From NCBI GenBank assembly GCA_029834535.1, contig JAQMWT010000119.1:1-64000 (forward strand): a DNA stretch of 64,000 nucleotides, in the 5' to 3' direction. The position numbers and the translations under genes are program-made. The notes beneath the pieces are model-generated. The model did not search any database. It saw only the letters and a program-made list of their open reading frames with translations, and had not been told where the DNA came from. Numbering within the stretch: the stretch's first letter is position 1; every line of letters starts with the position of its first letter. Of the stretch, positions 39,858 to 48,487 are shown one piece after another. The DNA comes from Chrysophaeum taylorii. Lineage: Eukaryota; Sar; Pelagophyceae; Pelagomonadales; Pelagomonadaceae.

Positions 39858-40309
39858 TCAGGGCGGCGGCGGCGGCGGCGTGTTGTTCATGGCAGCCGTG
39901 ATGAGCTGCGAGAGGTCGGCCATGTGTCTCTTTTGCTGTCGCAGTTTGTCGTGGTCTTTGATGGTTTTCTCGAGCTCGTTGATCGGGACCTGGTCCCAGT
40001 CGGTGAGACCCCTGCCGACAGAGTTGGAAGCGGATCGTAGGAGTGCAGACTTACAAGAGGATCTCGTCTGGAATCTCGAGCTGGCCGTCGGGGTGGTCGC
40101 GCGCGATGCGCTCGGTCTCGCTGAAGGAGGCGAGCAATGCGTTGCTGCGATGGTGGGCGCGTTTGGTACGTCGTCGTCGACACCAACTTTTACATGGCCG
40201 TCTTCATTGGCTCGGCGCCATCGGTCTCGCAGTTTTTGACGGCGTCCTCGAAGGTCGACAGTAACTCGAGGGAGTGCGCGATCGACTCGACGAGGGGATG
40301 GTCCTCCAT
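39858..40309 (-). CDS. small helical protein, MED10-like, three exons
   Basis: Exons 40309-40194, 40144-40055 and 40011-39858 are joined by GT-AG introns of 49 and 43 nt, giving 119 residues. It starts MEDHPLVESIAHSLELLSTF and continues with INALLASFSETERIARD, then LEIPDEILLGLTDWDQVPIN, ELEKTIKDHDKLRQQKRHMA and a Pro-rich tail. The order of helices, with an IP-E-L segment in the middle and a final helix of Lys/Gln, resembles Mediator subunit 10 (VPLEVFEYIDQG...). The similarity is weak, so the name is tentative; the gene structure is better supported than the name. Its start is only 33 bp from that of the divergent ankyrin-PP2C gene. Confidence 0.6.
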
Positions 40310-40342
40310 GAGTGAGAGTATAAAGGAGAGGGGGGGTTAGCA

Positions 40343-42774
40343 ATGTTTTCGTTCGTGGTCCTGGGCACGCCGTTGAGCGAGATCGTCGCGCCGACGCCTC
40401 GCCGGCAGATTCTCGAGGCGATCCGGCGGAAGGACGACGGTCGCGTCGAGGCGCTCGCCACCGAGGCGGGGGGAATCGGTGACGTGGACAGCGAGCGGAC
40501 CCCCCTCGGCGGGCTGCCGATCCTGCACGCCGCGTGCGCACAAGACCTCGGGCGCGGCGTCGCCGCGCTCGTAAAGGTAGGTAACACGAAGAGTCGCGAT
40601 GGCATCACCGGCCAGCAGGCGTGCGGGGCTCGGGTGAACGCCCCGGTCCCGCTCGAGGGTCCGTTCGCGGGGGACGCGCCGCTCCACGTGTGCGGACGCG
40701 CCGACGCGAGCGAGGCGGCGGCCGTGCTGGTGCGGAAGCGTCAGTCAGTCAGGTTGCATGTTTTTTGTAGGTGTACCTCGGCGCGGACGCGACGGCGGTC
40801 GACGCGGTCGGGCGCGATGCGTACGCGGTCGCGTCGCCGCGGGTCCTCGCGGCGCTTCCGGAAAAAAAACAACCTCCCGGCGAAGTGGCGGCGTTGAAGG
40901 AGGAGGTTGCCATGCTCCGGTCGCGGCTCGCTGCCATGGAAGTCGGCGCGCCGCACACGCCCGAGCGCAAGCCCCGCGGGAAGCCCCGGTCGGCGTGGTC
41001 GGATCGCGACGAGGTGCGACGGTCGGAACGAGTGCTCGCCGCCTGCAGCGAGACGGCCAAAGCGTTCGCGTCTCCCGCGAGTCGGTCGCACCGCGTCAAG
41101 AAGGTATTTGATGCGCTGTGCGCGCTCAAGCCGGAGGACGCGCGGCTCGAGGCGGTCGTCGCGCGCGTCAAGGCCGACGAAACCCTCAGGAACGCGCGCG
41201 CCTTCGTGTGCGGCCACAGCGCCTACGACGGCGCCTCGCTCCTTCACGCCGTCGCGGCCAAGGGCCGGGACCACGTCGTCCAAAGGCTCCTCGCCCCCGA
41301 CGTCGGCTTGTCGGCCTCGGGGACCCTCGACACGCTCGGACGCACGGCGCTCCACGTGGCCGCCGAGCACGGCCACGTCTCTACGTGTGCAATTTTGAAG
41401 CGCGCGATGGAGCGAGAGACGGGCGAGTGTCCGGTCGGGCCCGCCGCGCCCCCCGACTTGTCCGGCCGCACGCCGCTCGCCTGGGCCTCGGACCGCGTCC
41501 AGGACGCCGATCGCCGCGAAGAGATCGAGGCCGAGTTGTTTGCCGAGGGCGACGCCACCGTCTTGCCGACGCCTCTAAGAACAACCGACGACCGCCGGGA
41601 CGACGACGAGGGACGACGCTACGCCGCGTCGACGACGGCGGGCTGGCGCGTCGACATGGAGGACGCGCACTGCGTCCACTCGCCGTTGCCGCGGCCCTCT
41701 TACGTGGAAAAGGACGACGACGACGATTTTGCGAGACCGTCGTTGTTCGCCGTGTTTGACGGCCACGGCGGTGCGCTTTGCGCCGAGCTCGCCGCCTCGC
41801 GCCTCGCCGACAAGGTCCTGGAGACGACGGCGTGGCGGGCCTACGAAACCTCGCACCTCGATGACCCCCAGCTCTTCGCGACGGCGCTGCGCGACGGCCT
41901 CCTCGCGCTCGACGCCGAACTCGCCAACCACCCGCGGCTCGCGCCGCGCGCCGGAGCTGCTGCCCTCAAGGCCGAGGACGACTCGGGCTGCACGGCCGTC
42001 GCGGCGATCCTCTCTAGCGCGCACGTCGTCGTCGCCAACCTCGGCGACTCGGCGGCGGTCAAGATCGCGCGCGTCGCCCCGAGCCGCTGGCGCTGGCGCC
42101 CGGGCGGCTGGACGGCGACGCCCGTCTCGGTCCCGCACAAGCCCGACCACCCGGCGGAGGCCGCGCGCCTCGCCGCGATCGGCGCGACCGTCGACGACCG
42201 CGGCTACCTCGTCTTGAACGACTCGCAGAGGCAAGCGACCTCGCGCTCGCTCGGCGACTTTGCCTACAAGAGAAAAGACCCGGCCAAACCGGATCTCGAT
42301 CACGCTCACCATCTCGTCTCGGCGCTCGCGACCCACGACGCCTTCCCCCGCGCCCGCGATACGCTCCTTATCCTCGCCTCGGACGGTGTCTGGGACGTCT
42401 GCGGACCCGACCAGGCTGCGCAGCTTGTCGGCGACGTCCTTTTCCCGCGGGACGACGAAACCCAACGACAGAAACAGAGTACTACCTCCCCGTTCGCGGC
42501 GTCCCCAAGCGTCCTCGCCGCCGCCGCCGACGAGCTCGTCGCGGCTTGCGTGCGCGCCAGGTCGCGAGACAACGTGACGGCCATCCTCGTCGACGTCTCC
42601 CCGCCGCTTCTCCCCTCGGACGCGCGGCTTGATAAAAAAGAAGCGCCGAGGCAATCCGCTCTCCAGCCCACCAAACTTTTCACTTCCTCCTCTGGAGGAG
42701 AAGATGAAGGAGCAGCAGCAGCAGCAGCAGCAGCAGAGGGAGCGTCATCATCCATGACCTCGACCGAGCCCTAG
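40343..42774 (+). CDS. ankyrin-repeat PP2C-type protein phosphatase, three exons
   Basis: Exons 40343-40576, 40619-40729 and 40771-42774, with 42- and 41-nt introns, give 782 residues. Removing the first intron (length divisible by three) restores ALVKACGARVNAP, the normal ankyrin spacing; the second joins AAVLVYLGADATAVDAVGRD. More ankyrin-like repeats lie at about 240-340 (TLGRTALHVAAEHGHVSTCA). A PP2C domain spans about 390-670: GWRVDMEDAHC, LFAVFDGHGG, SGCTAVAAIL, VVANLGDSAAV, SRSLGDFAYK, LILASDGVWDV and RSRDNVTAILV, with all metal-binding aspartates. It is a Ser/Thr phosphatase with a protein-binding N-terminus. The tail has a polyAla run coded by (AGC)n-type repeats. Confidence 0.9.
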
Positions 42775-42864
42775 TCGCGCCTATAGACGACTAGTAGACA
42801 TCGCGCGCGACAAGAGTAAGTAATATCCTGCGGATCATTTCAAGCCCTTGTTCTACTACGGGAG

Positions 42865-42898
<34 letters not shown>

Positions 42899-42996
42899 CC
42901 AGATTGATGAGGAACGAGAGAGAAACGACGACGACGACGGAAGAGTGTGTTTTTATTTAGCCATATCCTAAAAACTGCGGGGGGGTACCTAGGAGA
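42775..42996. other. short intergenic with (GAC)n repeat
   Basis: A (GAC)n tract at about 42867-42897 and no other recognisable feature lie between convergent gene ends. Confidence 0.7.
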
Positions 42997-44379
42997 TCAC
43001 ATAAAATTGGAGATGTGGCAGTTGTCGTAGGGAATGAGGCCATCGATGGCGCCGTAGGCGGCGAGGGCGTGGTCTTTGTGCGCGAGAAAGCGCTTGGCGG
43101 TGGCGACGACGTCACGCGGGGTGACGGCGTCTATGCGGGCGATGACCTCGACGAGGGGCATGCGGCGATCGTAGGTGAGGAACTGGCGGCCGATTTCCTC
43201 GCAGACGTGGGCGAGAGCGTCGAGCTGCGAAATGATGTTTGCTTTAAGTTGGCTCTTAGCGCGCTGGACGTCGGCGTGGTCGACCCCCTCGGGTTTGGCG
43301 AGACTCGCAAAGTGCCTGACGACCGTCGCGATCGAGTCGGATACGCCGTCTGGCGGGCAGACGAGGTAGAGGCCGAAGAGGCCGGCGTCCTTGTAGCTCG
43401 TGTTGAAGGTGAGGTAGCTGTGGCACTTGTCGTTTTGGGAGATGTCCCTCGCGAGGGCGTAGGGGCTCGCCGTACCGCCGCTGACGGGGTTGAGGCGGTC
43501 CCACTGACCGAGCATCGTCTGGAGCACGAGCAGGGGCATCGAGTACTCGCTCGTCCATTTCGCGCCATCGTAGGCGATGGCGACGTGGGCTTTGGGTTCG
43601 TTCGCATCGGGCAGCCGGACCTCGGTTGGCGTGAACTTTGCGGCGTCGAAGTCGACGGCAAAGGTCGTCCGAGGGACTCTAGGTTGATCGGCAAAGTGTT
43701 TCGCGCTCAGATCGACGAGACGATCGTGGTCGACGACCCCCGCAGCGCACACGACCATCCGCGGTGCCGTGTAGTGGGTTTTCACGTAGTCCTGGAGGTC
43801 CCGCCTGCTTATGGTCTTGATGTTTTTCTCCGGTCCGAGTATCGTGCGTCCCAGGCCGCCGCCCCGATACGCCGCCTCGTGGAGCAGGTCGAGGATGAGC
43901 TCCTCGTGCTGCTTGTTGACCTCCTCCATCTCCCTCATGATCACGTCCCTTTCCCGCTCGATCGCCCCCGCGTCGAGCAACGAATTCTGGAGAATGTCGG
44001 CCAAGATGTCCATGCCGACGTCGACGTCGCGCGGAAATAGCTTGGCGTAGTACACCGTCTGTTCGCGCGACGTGTAGGCGTTCAGGTGCGCCCCCATGTC
44101 CTCGATCATCACCTCGAGGCCCCGCTGCGATCGCTTCTTCGTCCCCTTGAAGGCCATGTGCTCCAAAAAGTGCGCGACACCGTTGTTCGATTCGGCTTCG
44201 TACCGCGATCCGGCGTCGATCCACACCCCGACCGTCACCGTCTCGCACTCGGCGTGGGCCTGTTCGGTGGCGACGCGCAGGCCGTTCTCCAGCGTCGTCA
44301 ACTCGGTGTACTCGGCGAGCGGCGTCGCCATTCCTCGCCTCAAAGGCACCAACAATCGGCGCGTGATTATTGAGCGCAT
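42997..44379 (-). CDS. PMPCB: mitochondrial processing peptidase beta subunit
   Basis: 460 residues from MRSIITRRLLVPLRRGMATP, a clear mitochondrial presequence. The zinc-binding HxxEH motif is in NGVAHFLEHMAFKGTKKRSQ, with the distal Glu in the following helix (AKLFPRDVDVGMDILADILQ region). The flexible segment of the family follows (RGGGLGRTILGPEKNIKTIS). MPP-beta is the catalytic half of the matrix protease that removes presequences; in some lineages it doubles as a complex III core subunit. An open frame continues upstream of the ATG but has no coding character and overlaps the divergent gene, so I chose 44379. Confidence 0.95.
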   Translation of the reverse strand: MRSIITRRLLVPLRRGMATPLAEYTELTTLENGLRVATEQAHAECETVTVGVWIDAGSRYEAESNNGVAHFLEHMAFKGTKKRSQRGLEVMIEDMGAHLNAYTSREQTVYYAKLFPRDVDVGMDILADILQNSLLDAGAIERERDVIMREMEEVNKQHEELILDLLHEAAYRGGGLGRTILGPEKNIKTISRRDLQDYVKTHYTAPRMVVCAAGVVDHDRLVDLSAKHFADQPRVPRTTFAVDFDAAKFTPTEVRLPDANEPKAHVAIAYDGAKWTSEYSMPLLVLQTMLGQWDRLNPVSGGTASPYALARDISQNDKCHSYLTFNTSYKDAGLFGLYLVCPPDGVSDSIATVVRHFASLAKPEGVDHADVQRAKSQLKANIISQLDALAHVCEEIGRQFLTYDRRMPLVEVIARIDAVTPRDVVATAKRFLAHKDHALAAYGAIDGLIPYDNCHISNFM

Positions 44380-44475
44380 ATTACTATGCTCTCTAGAAAT
44401 GAATGAGAGCTCGCGCTCCCGCTCCCGACACGAACCCTCCGCGACCCCCTTGCTTGCTTGCTTGAAGAGGCAAAA

Positions 44476-46172
44476 ATGAAGAAGAAAGGGGGGAGGACGA
44501 CCCTTTCGTCGTCGTCGCCACGGCGATGCGACTCCCTCGTTGCCATCGGGTGCCTGCTCGTTGCGGCGATGGTCTCGATTTATCTCTTCACCGTGCCTTC
44601 CGTCGACGGGCTTCCGCGACGCACCCTCCCCCCCGAGCCCAACGCCGAGACGTCGCAGGCCCCACAACAGGCTCCAACCCTCGTCGAACCTCCAACGACG
44701 TCGTCGGGGAAGGAAAAGACCCAAGAGGTCGCCCCCCAACAAGCCCCGACGTGCCGGGGGTTGTATGCCGTGCACTGGACCCACGTCCCCAAGGCGGGCG
44801 GGACGGCGTTCGCGGCGATAGCTAAGCGCCTCGCGTGCCGGCGTAACGAGCGGCTCTTCGGGGGGGACGTCTTTAATCCGTGCTGCGCCAAGGACCTCTG
44901 CCTCAAGGACGGGCGCTGCGACACCACGTTCGCCGGCGGATGCCCTCTGGTCCTGGGCGTCGGGATGCACACGTTCAACGGCGCGCGACTTTTCGACGTC
45001 GGCTGCGAGGGCTGCGGCCCGCGCTGGTTCGAACTCGCGACGTCGCGAGGCCTCCTCAAGCACGTTCTGTCGCTACCGCAAGAAGACAGCACCCGAAAAA
45101 AAAAGGTGGTGAACGCGACGCGGGAAGTCGAGTCGCTCGTCCGATGGCCGTTGGAACAGCGCGTCGAGTTCTTCGCGAGGCTCGGCGTCGCGCCAGACGT
45201 GCTCCAAAAACACCTCGCCACGTTTTTGGGTCGAAAAGAGACGAACCGCCTCGCCGACCGCGCCGCGAAGACCTACTGCCGCCAGCCAGCGATGCGCCGC
45301 GAGACCCCCGCATATCGCGACGAAACTACGTTCGCGACGTGCGACGGCGCGCACTCGATGACCGTGCTGCGCCACCCGTTTCCGCGCGCGGCGAGCGCCT
45401 ACTTCTACCGCGGCCACTCGCCCAACTACGATGTCTTCGAGTTGCGACCAGGACTCTGGCTCGCGCCCAACATCAAGTACACCGGCACGACCCTCCACGA
45501 ATACTTGTTTCTGCCCGAGTACAGAAACGTCTTGACTAAGATGTTCGGCGATTCGACCGAGTGCGCGGACGCCAAGACGCGGGGCTGCAATCCCAATAAC
45601 GTCGAACGCCCCGCCGAACCCCGCGAAAGATTCGTTTGCAGGTGCGCGGTCTACGGGGGCTGCCACGCCTACCGCAACTCTTCGCTGTCGATGCGACACG
45701 CTCGGACCGCCCTCCGGTTGCTCTTCCGCCACAACTTTGTCGGCCTCCAGGAAGCTCCGGTCTCGTCGGCGCTCCTCGCCGCCCGCGCCTTCGACCTCGA
45801 CGAATCCGACGTCGTCCTCGAGCCCACGCGCCGGTCGAAAAATTTAGGAATGCGTTGCTCGCCCTCGCTCGTAATGCGCCTCGACGCCTCGGCCTGCCGC
45901 GCCGCCTTCGAGGCCTCCGACCTCGACGTCTACGTCTTCGAGCAAACCCACAGACACTTTTGTCGCCGCCTCCACGACGCTAACTTGACGGGGGACCCTC
46001 GCGTCCGCCGCGAACTCGACGACCAACGCCTCTGCGGTGCGCTCGACTTCTCCGACGCCGATCAGGTCTTTTTGGTGCCACCGTAGTATACGCATCACCC
46101 TCTCCCTCCCAGGTCTGTGGCCGCCTCGAGACGGACGAAGCCTACCAACGCCTCGTCGCCGCGAGTGAGTAG
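44476..46172 (+). CDS. type II membrane sulfotransferase, two exons
   Basis: The start MKKKGGRTTLSSSSPRR precedes one membrane anchor (SLVAIGCLLVAAMVSIYLF). The luminal part has a 5' PAPS loop (HVPKAGGTAF, near residue 105) and a 3' PAPS motif (TVLRHPFPRAASAYFY, near 295), and many paired Cys. This is the layout of Golgi carbohydrate sulfotransferases such as heparan sulfate 2-O or uronyl types. The frame reaches a stop at 46086, but a GT-AG intron ending at 46112 (47 nt from 46066, or 38 nt from 46075) extends it as DADQVCGRLETDEAYQRLVA and ends at 46172, which looks more natural. The intron length matches others in this window. Divergent from PMPCB, 96 bp apart. Confidence 0.8.
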
Positions 46173-46439
46173 GACCTTTTTTTCTGGTTGTTTCCTAGAC
46201 TCGCGCGTGCCTGCCTCAGGAGAAAAGTGCCGTCGCGCCACCGGCCCGCAATGGTGGCGGCAACACTATGGATTTCACTATACCAAGCTGCTCTCCGCCA
46301 ACAACGATCAGGCGTCTTTGGTTGTTGTTGCGAAAACGCAAACCCAGCACTCGAGATGACGAATAATTAATAATACATCGCGCGGGGCTATTCTTCTTAT
46401 TATCCTATAATTCGTCGTCGTCGAATCGATGTCGTCGCG

Positions 46440-46479
<40 letters not shown>

Positions 46480-46954
46480 CGGAAGTTCTAATGCTACCAT
46501 CTCTTCTCGCAGCAGCGCCGTTGCGTTTTTTTGTCCTGCTGAGGGCTGATTCCTCCAGGTTGGAGGAAGCCGTGAGCAGAGGGTGCGCGGAGAGGGAGCT
46601 GCCGCTAGTAGTTGTTGTGGAAACAAACACACGACGCAACTGGTGCCGACCGCGTGGGTCTATCGGTAGGGTTCCATTGCGCACGCGGTAGTAAGGAGCC
46701 GCCGTACCCGATATTATGGTGGAGAGTTACTTCTAACGGCACGGTTTGAACGACGAAGAACGGCGGAGACAGATGTTTTTTTTTTTCCGGGTGATGCCAC
46801 ACACAAAATCACCACCATCATCATCTTAATTACAACACTCTCAGGGTCTATTTTGTTGCCTGGGAGGTAACGCGGGAGGCTATGTATGAGCGGGACACAC
46901 GAGACGACGAGGCGGTGGCGCAAAAGCCACATCCTAGGGTGAGGAGATTGTTTC
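46173..46954. other. intergenic, microsatellite-bearing
   Basis: A (GAT)13 tract fills 46441-46479. The remaining sequence is open in short frames only, without domain signals. It is AT-richer than the genes and likely holds two 3' UTRs. Confidence 0.6.
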
Positions 46955-48070
46955 TTACGAGTCCGAGGCAGCAGGAGGGAAGCCTTCGAGGACCGTCTTG
47001 CCGATGGCTTTGCCCGACTCCTGGGCCTCGTGGGCCTTGATGAGAGTCTTCGCGTCGATGTTGCCGAGACGGGACGTGAGGGTCGTGGAAATCGTACCAG
47101 CGTCGACGAGATCAGCGACCTCATCGAGGAGCTTCTTCTGGGCACCGATGTCGGCGGTTTCGAACATGGATCGCGTGAACATAAACTCCCACGAAAAGGT
47201 GAGGGCCTTGAACTTGTACGCGGCTATTTTCGTCACGTCGAACGTCGCAGGATCGTCGATGATAGTGATGTGGCCGCGGGGCTTGATGATATCGATCATT
47301 GCAGCAAAATTTTTGTCGGTGCCGACGAGCGACGCGACGTAGCGAGGCTGCTCCTCGCCGAGCTGCGTCTTGAGGTCCTCGTGGTGGTTGATGACCATGT
47401 CAGCGCCCATCTTTTCGACCCAGGCCTTCGTCTCCTCGCGCGACGCCGTCGCGATGACCTTGAGCTTGGTGAGCTTCTTGGCGAGCTGGATAAGGATGGA
47501 CCCAACGCCGCCCGCGGCCCCAACGATAAGCAGCGAGTCACCCTCCTGGCCTTTGGATATCTTGAAGCAGTCGAAGAGAATCTCCCATGCCGTGATCGTG
47601 GTCAGCGGAAGCGCGGCGGCGGCGCCGAAGTCAATGTTCGCGGGACACCGTCCGACGATGCGCTCGTCGACGACGTGGTACTCGCTGTTGCACCCGGGCC
47701 GCGAGAACGCGCCAGCGTACCACACCTTATCCCCGACCGCGTAATGTTCGACTTGAGATCCGACGCCAACGACGACGCCGGCGACGTCCCAACCGAGGAT
47801 CTTGTGACCAGTCTCCGGTGCCATCCAGACGCGGATCTTGACGTCCACCGGATTTACTGAAACGGCCTTCACCTCGACCAGCAAGTCGCGGGGCTCGGGC
47901 GTCGGCACCGGCATGCAGATGTCCTCCAGACACTTCGGCTCGGTAACGGCCAGCGAAGTAGAGTAGCCGATCGCGCGCATGGTAGCGGGCAACGAAGGCG
48001 TCATAATCGAACTCGCACGACCTAAGAGAAAAACGAAAAACAACAAGGCAGCAACCAGCCTTGGTGTCAT
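46955..48070 (-). CDS. MDR-family zinc-type alcohol dehydrogenase/quinone oxidoreductase with signal peptide
   Basis: 371 residues. MTPRLVAALLFFVFLLGRAS is a signal peptide or plastid-ER leader, unusual for this mostly cytosolic family. The GroES-like half has VEVKAVSVNPVDVKIRVW and GWDVAGVVVGVGSQVEHYAV GDKVWYAG; the Rossmann half has LLIVGAAGGVGSILIQLAK with the NADPH-binding GG.G pattern. Structural-zinc Cys residues are absent, as in the quinone-reductase-like ZADH branch. It probably reduces an enone or quinone with NADPH. The extra N-terminus suggests targeting to the secretory path or a complex plastid. Confidence 0.85.
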   Translation of the reverse strand: MTPRLVAALLFFVFLLGRASSIMTPSLPATMRAIGYSTSLAVTEPKCLEDICMPVPTPEPRDLLVEVKAVSVNPVDVKIRVWMAPETGHKILGWDVAGVVVGVGSQVEHYAVGDKVWYAGAFSRPGCNSEYHVVDERIVGRCPANIDFGAAAALPLTTITAWEILFDCFKISKGQEGDSLLIVGAAGGVGSILIQLAKKLTKLKVIATASREETKAWVEKMGADMVINHHEDLKTQLGEEQPRYVASLVGTDKNFAAMIDIIKPRGHITIIDDPATFDVTKIAAYKFKALTFSWEFMFTRSMFETADIGAQKKLLDEVADLVDAGTISTTLTSRLGNIDAKTLIKAHEAQESGKAIGKTVLEGFPPAASDS

Positions 48071-48487
48071 GAATGTTCAAACTTCACCTATGTCTTATTA
48101 TACCACAAGAAGTTCGAATTAGAAATCAATAGAAGTCAGAACAAAAACCAAAATGCAAAAGAAGAAGAAAGTTCTTTCAACCTTGGATTCGAAGAGATAG
48201 CGAAAGGAGGAGGATACCTACCTACCACACATCTCCGCCCGTCAGGCACATCCCTCATACCCCACAAACCACACATCGCTCGCGCTTGCCCCCAAAAAAA
48301 AAATATGAAAGAAGATGATGACTCTTTGAAAAAAAAAAGAACATCCATGGCCCCTCCTCCGAAAAGGACGAGATGTTTTTTTTTTGGAAAAAAAAAAAAG
48401 GGTTTCGTGAGTGCATCATCATTGGTGTCGTCGAACGTCGCACATGGAGGAGAGTTGTCGTCGCACCGGGGAAAGAAAAAAGCAGCA
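48071..48487. other. intergenic, contains a dispersed repeat
   Basis: Contains copy B of the dispersed repeat at 48231-48253 and several A runs (48293-48303, 48390-48400). No gene is supported. Confidence 0.6.
48231..48253 (-). repeat. dispersed repeat, copy B
   Basis: Twenty-three bases including CCGCCCGTCAGGCACATCC are identical to 14929-14951, 33 kb away; similarity continues weakly for 20-30 bases. Confidence 0.75.

Noticed and set aside
40319-40324. TATAAA between the MED10-like and PP2C starts
   Set aside because: It lies only 19-24 bp before the PP2C ATG, so a normal initiation distance would place transcription start inside the coding region.
44380-45063. N-terminal extension of PMPCB upstream of 44379
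   Set aside because: The extra open frame overlaps the divergent sulfotransferase gene and precedes a good mitochondrial presequence at the chosen Met.
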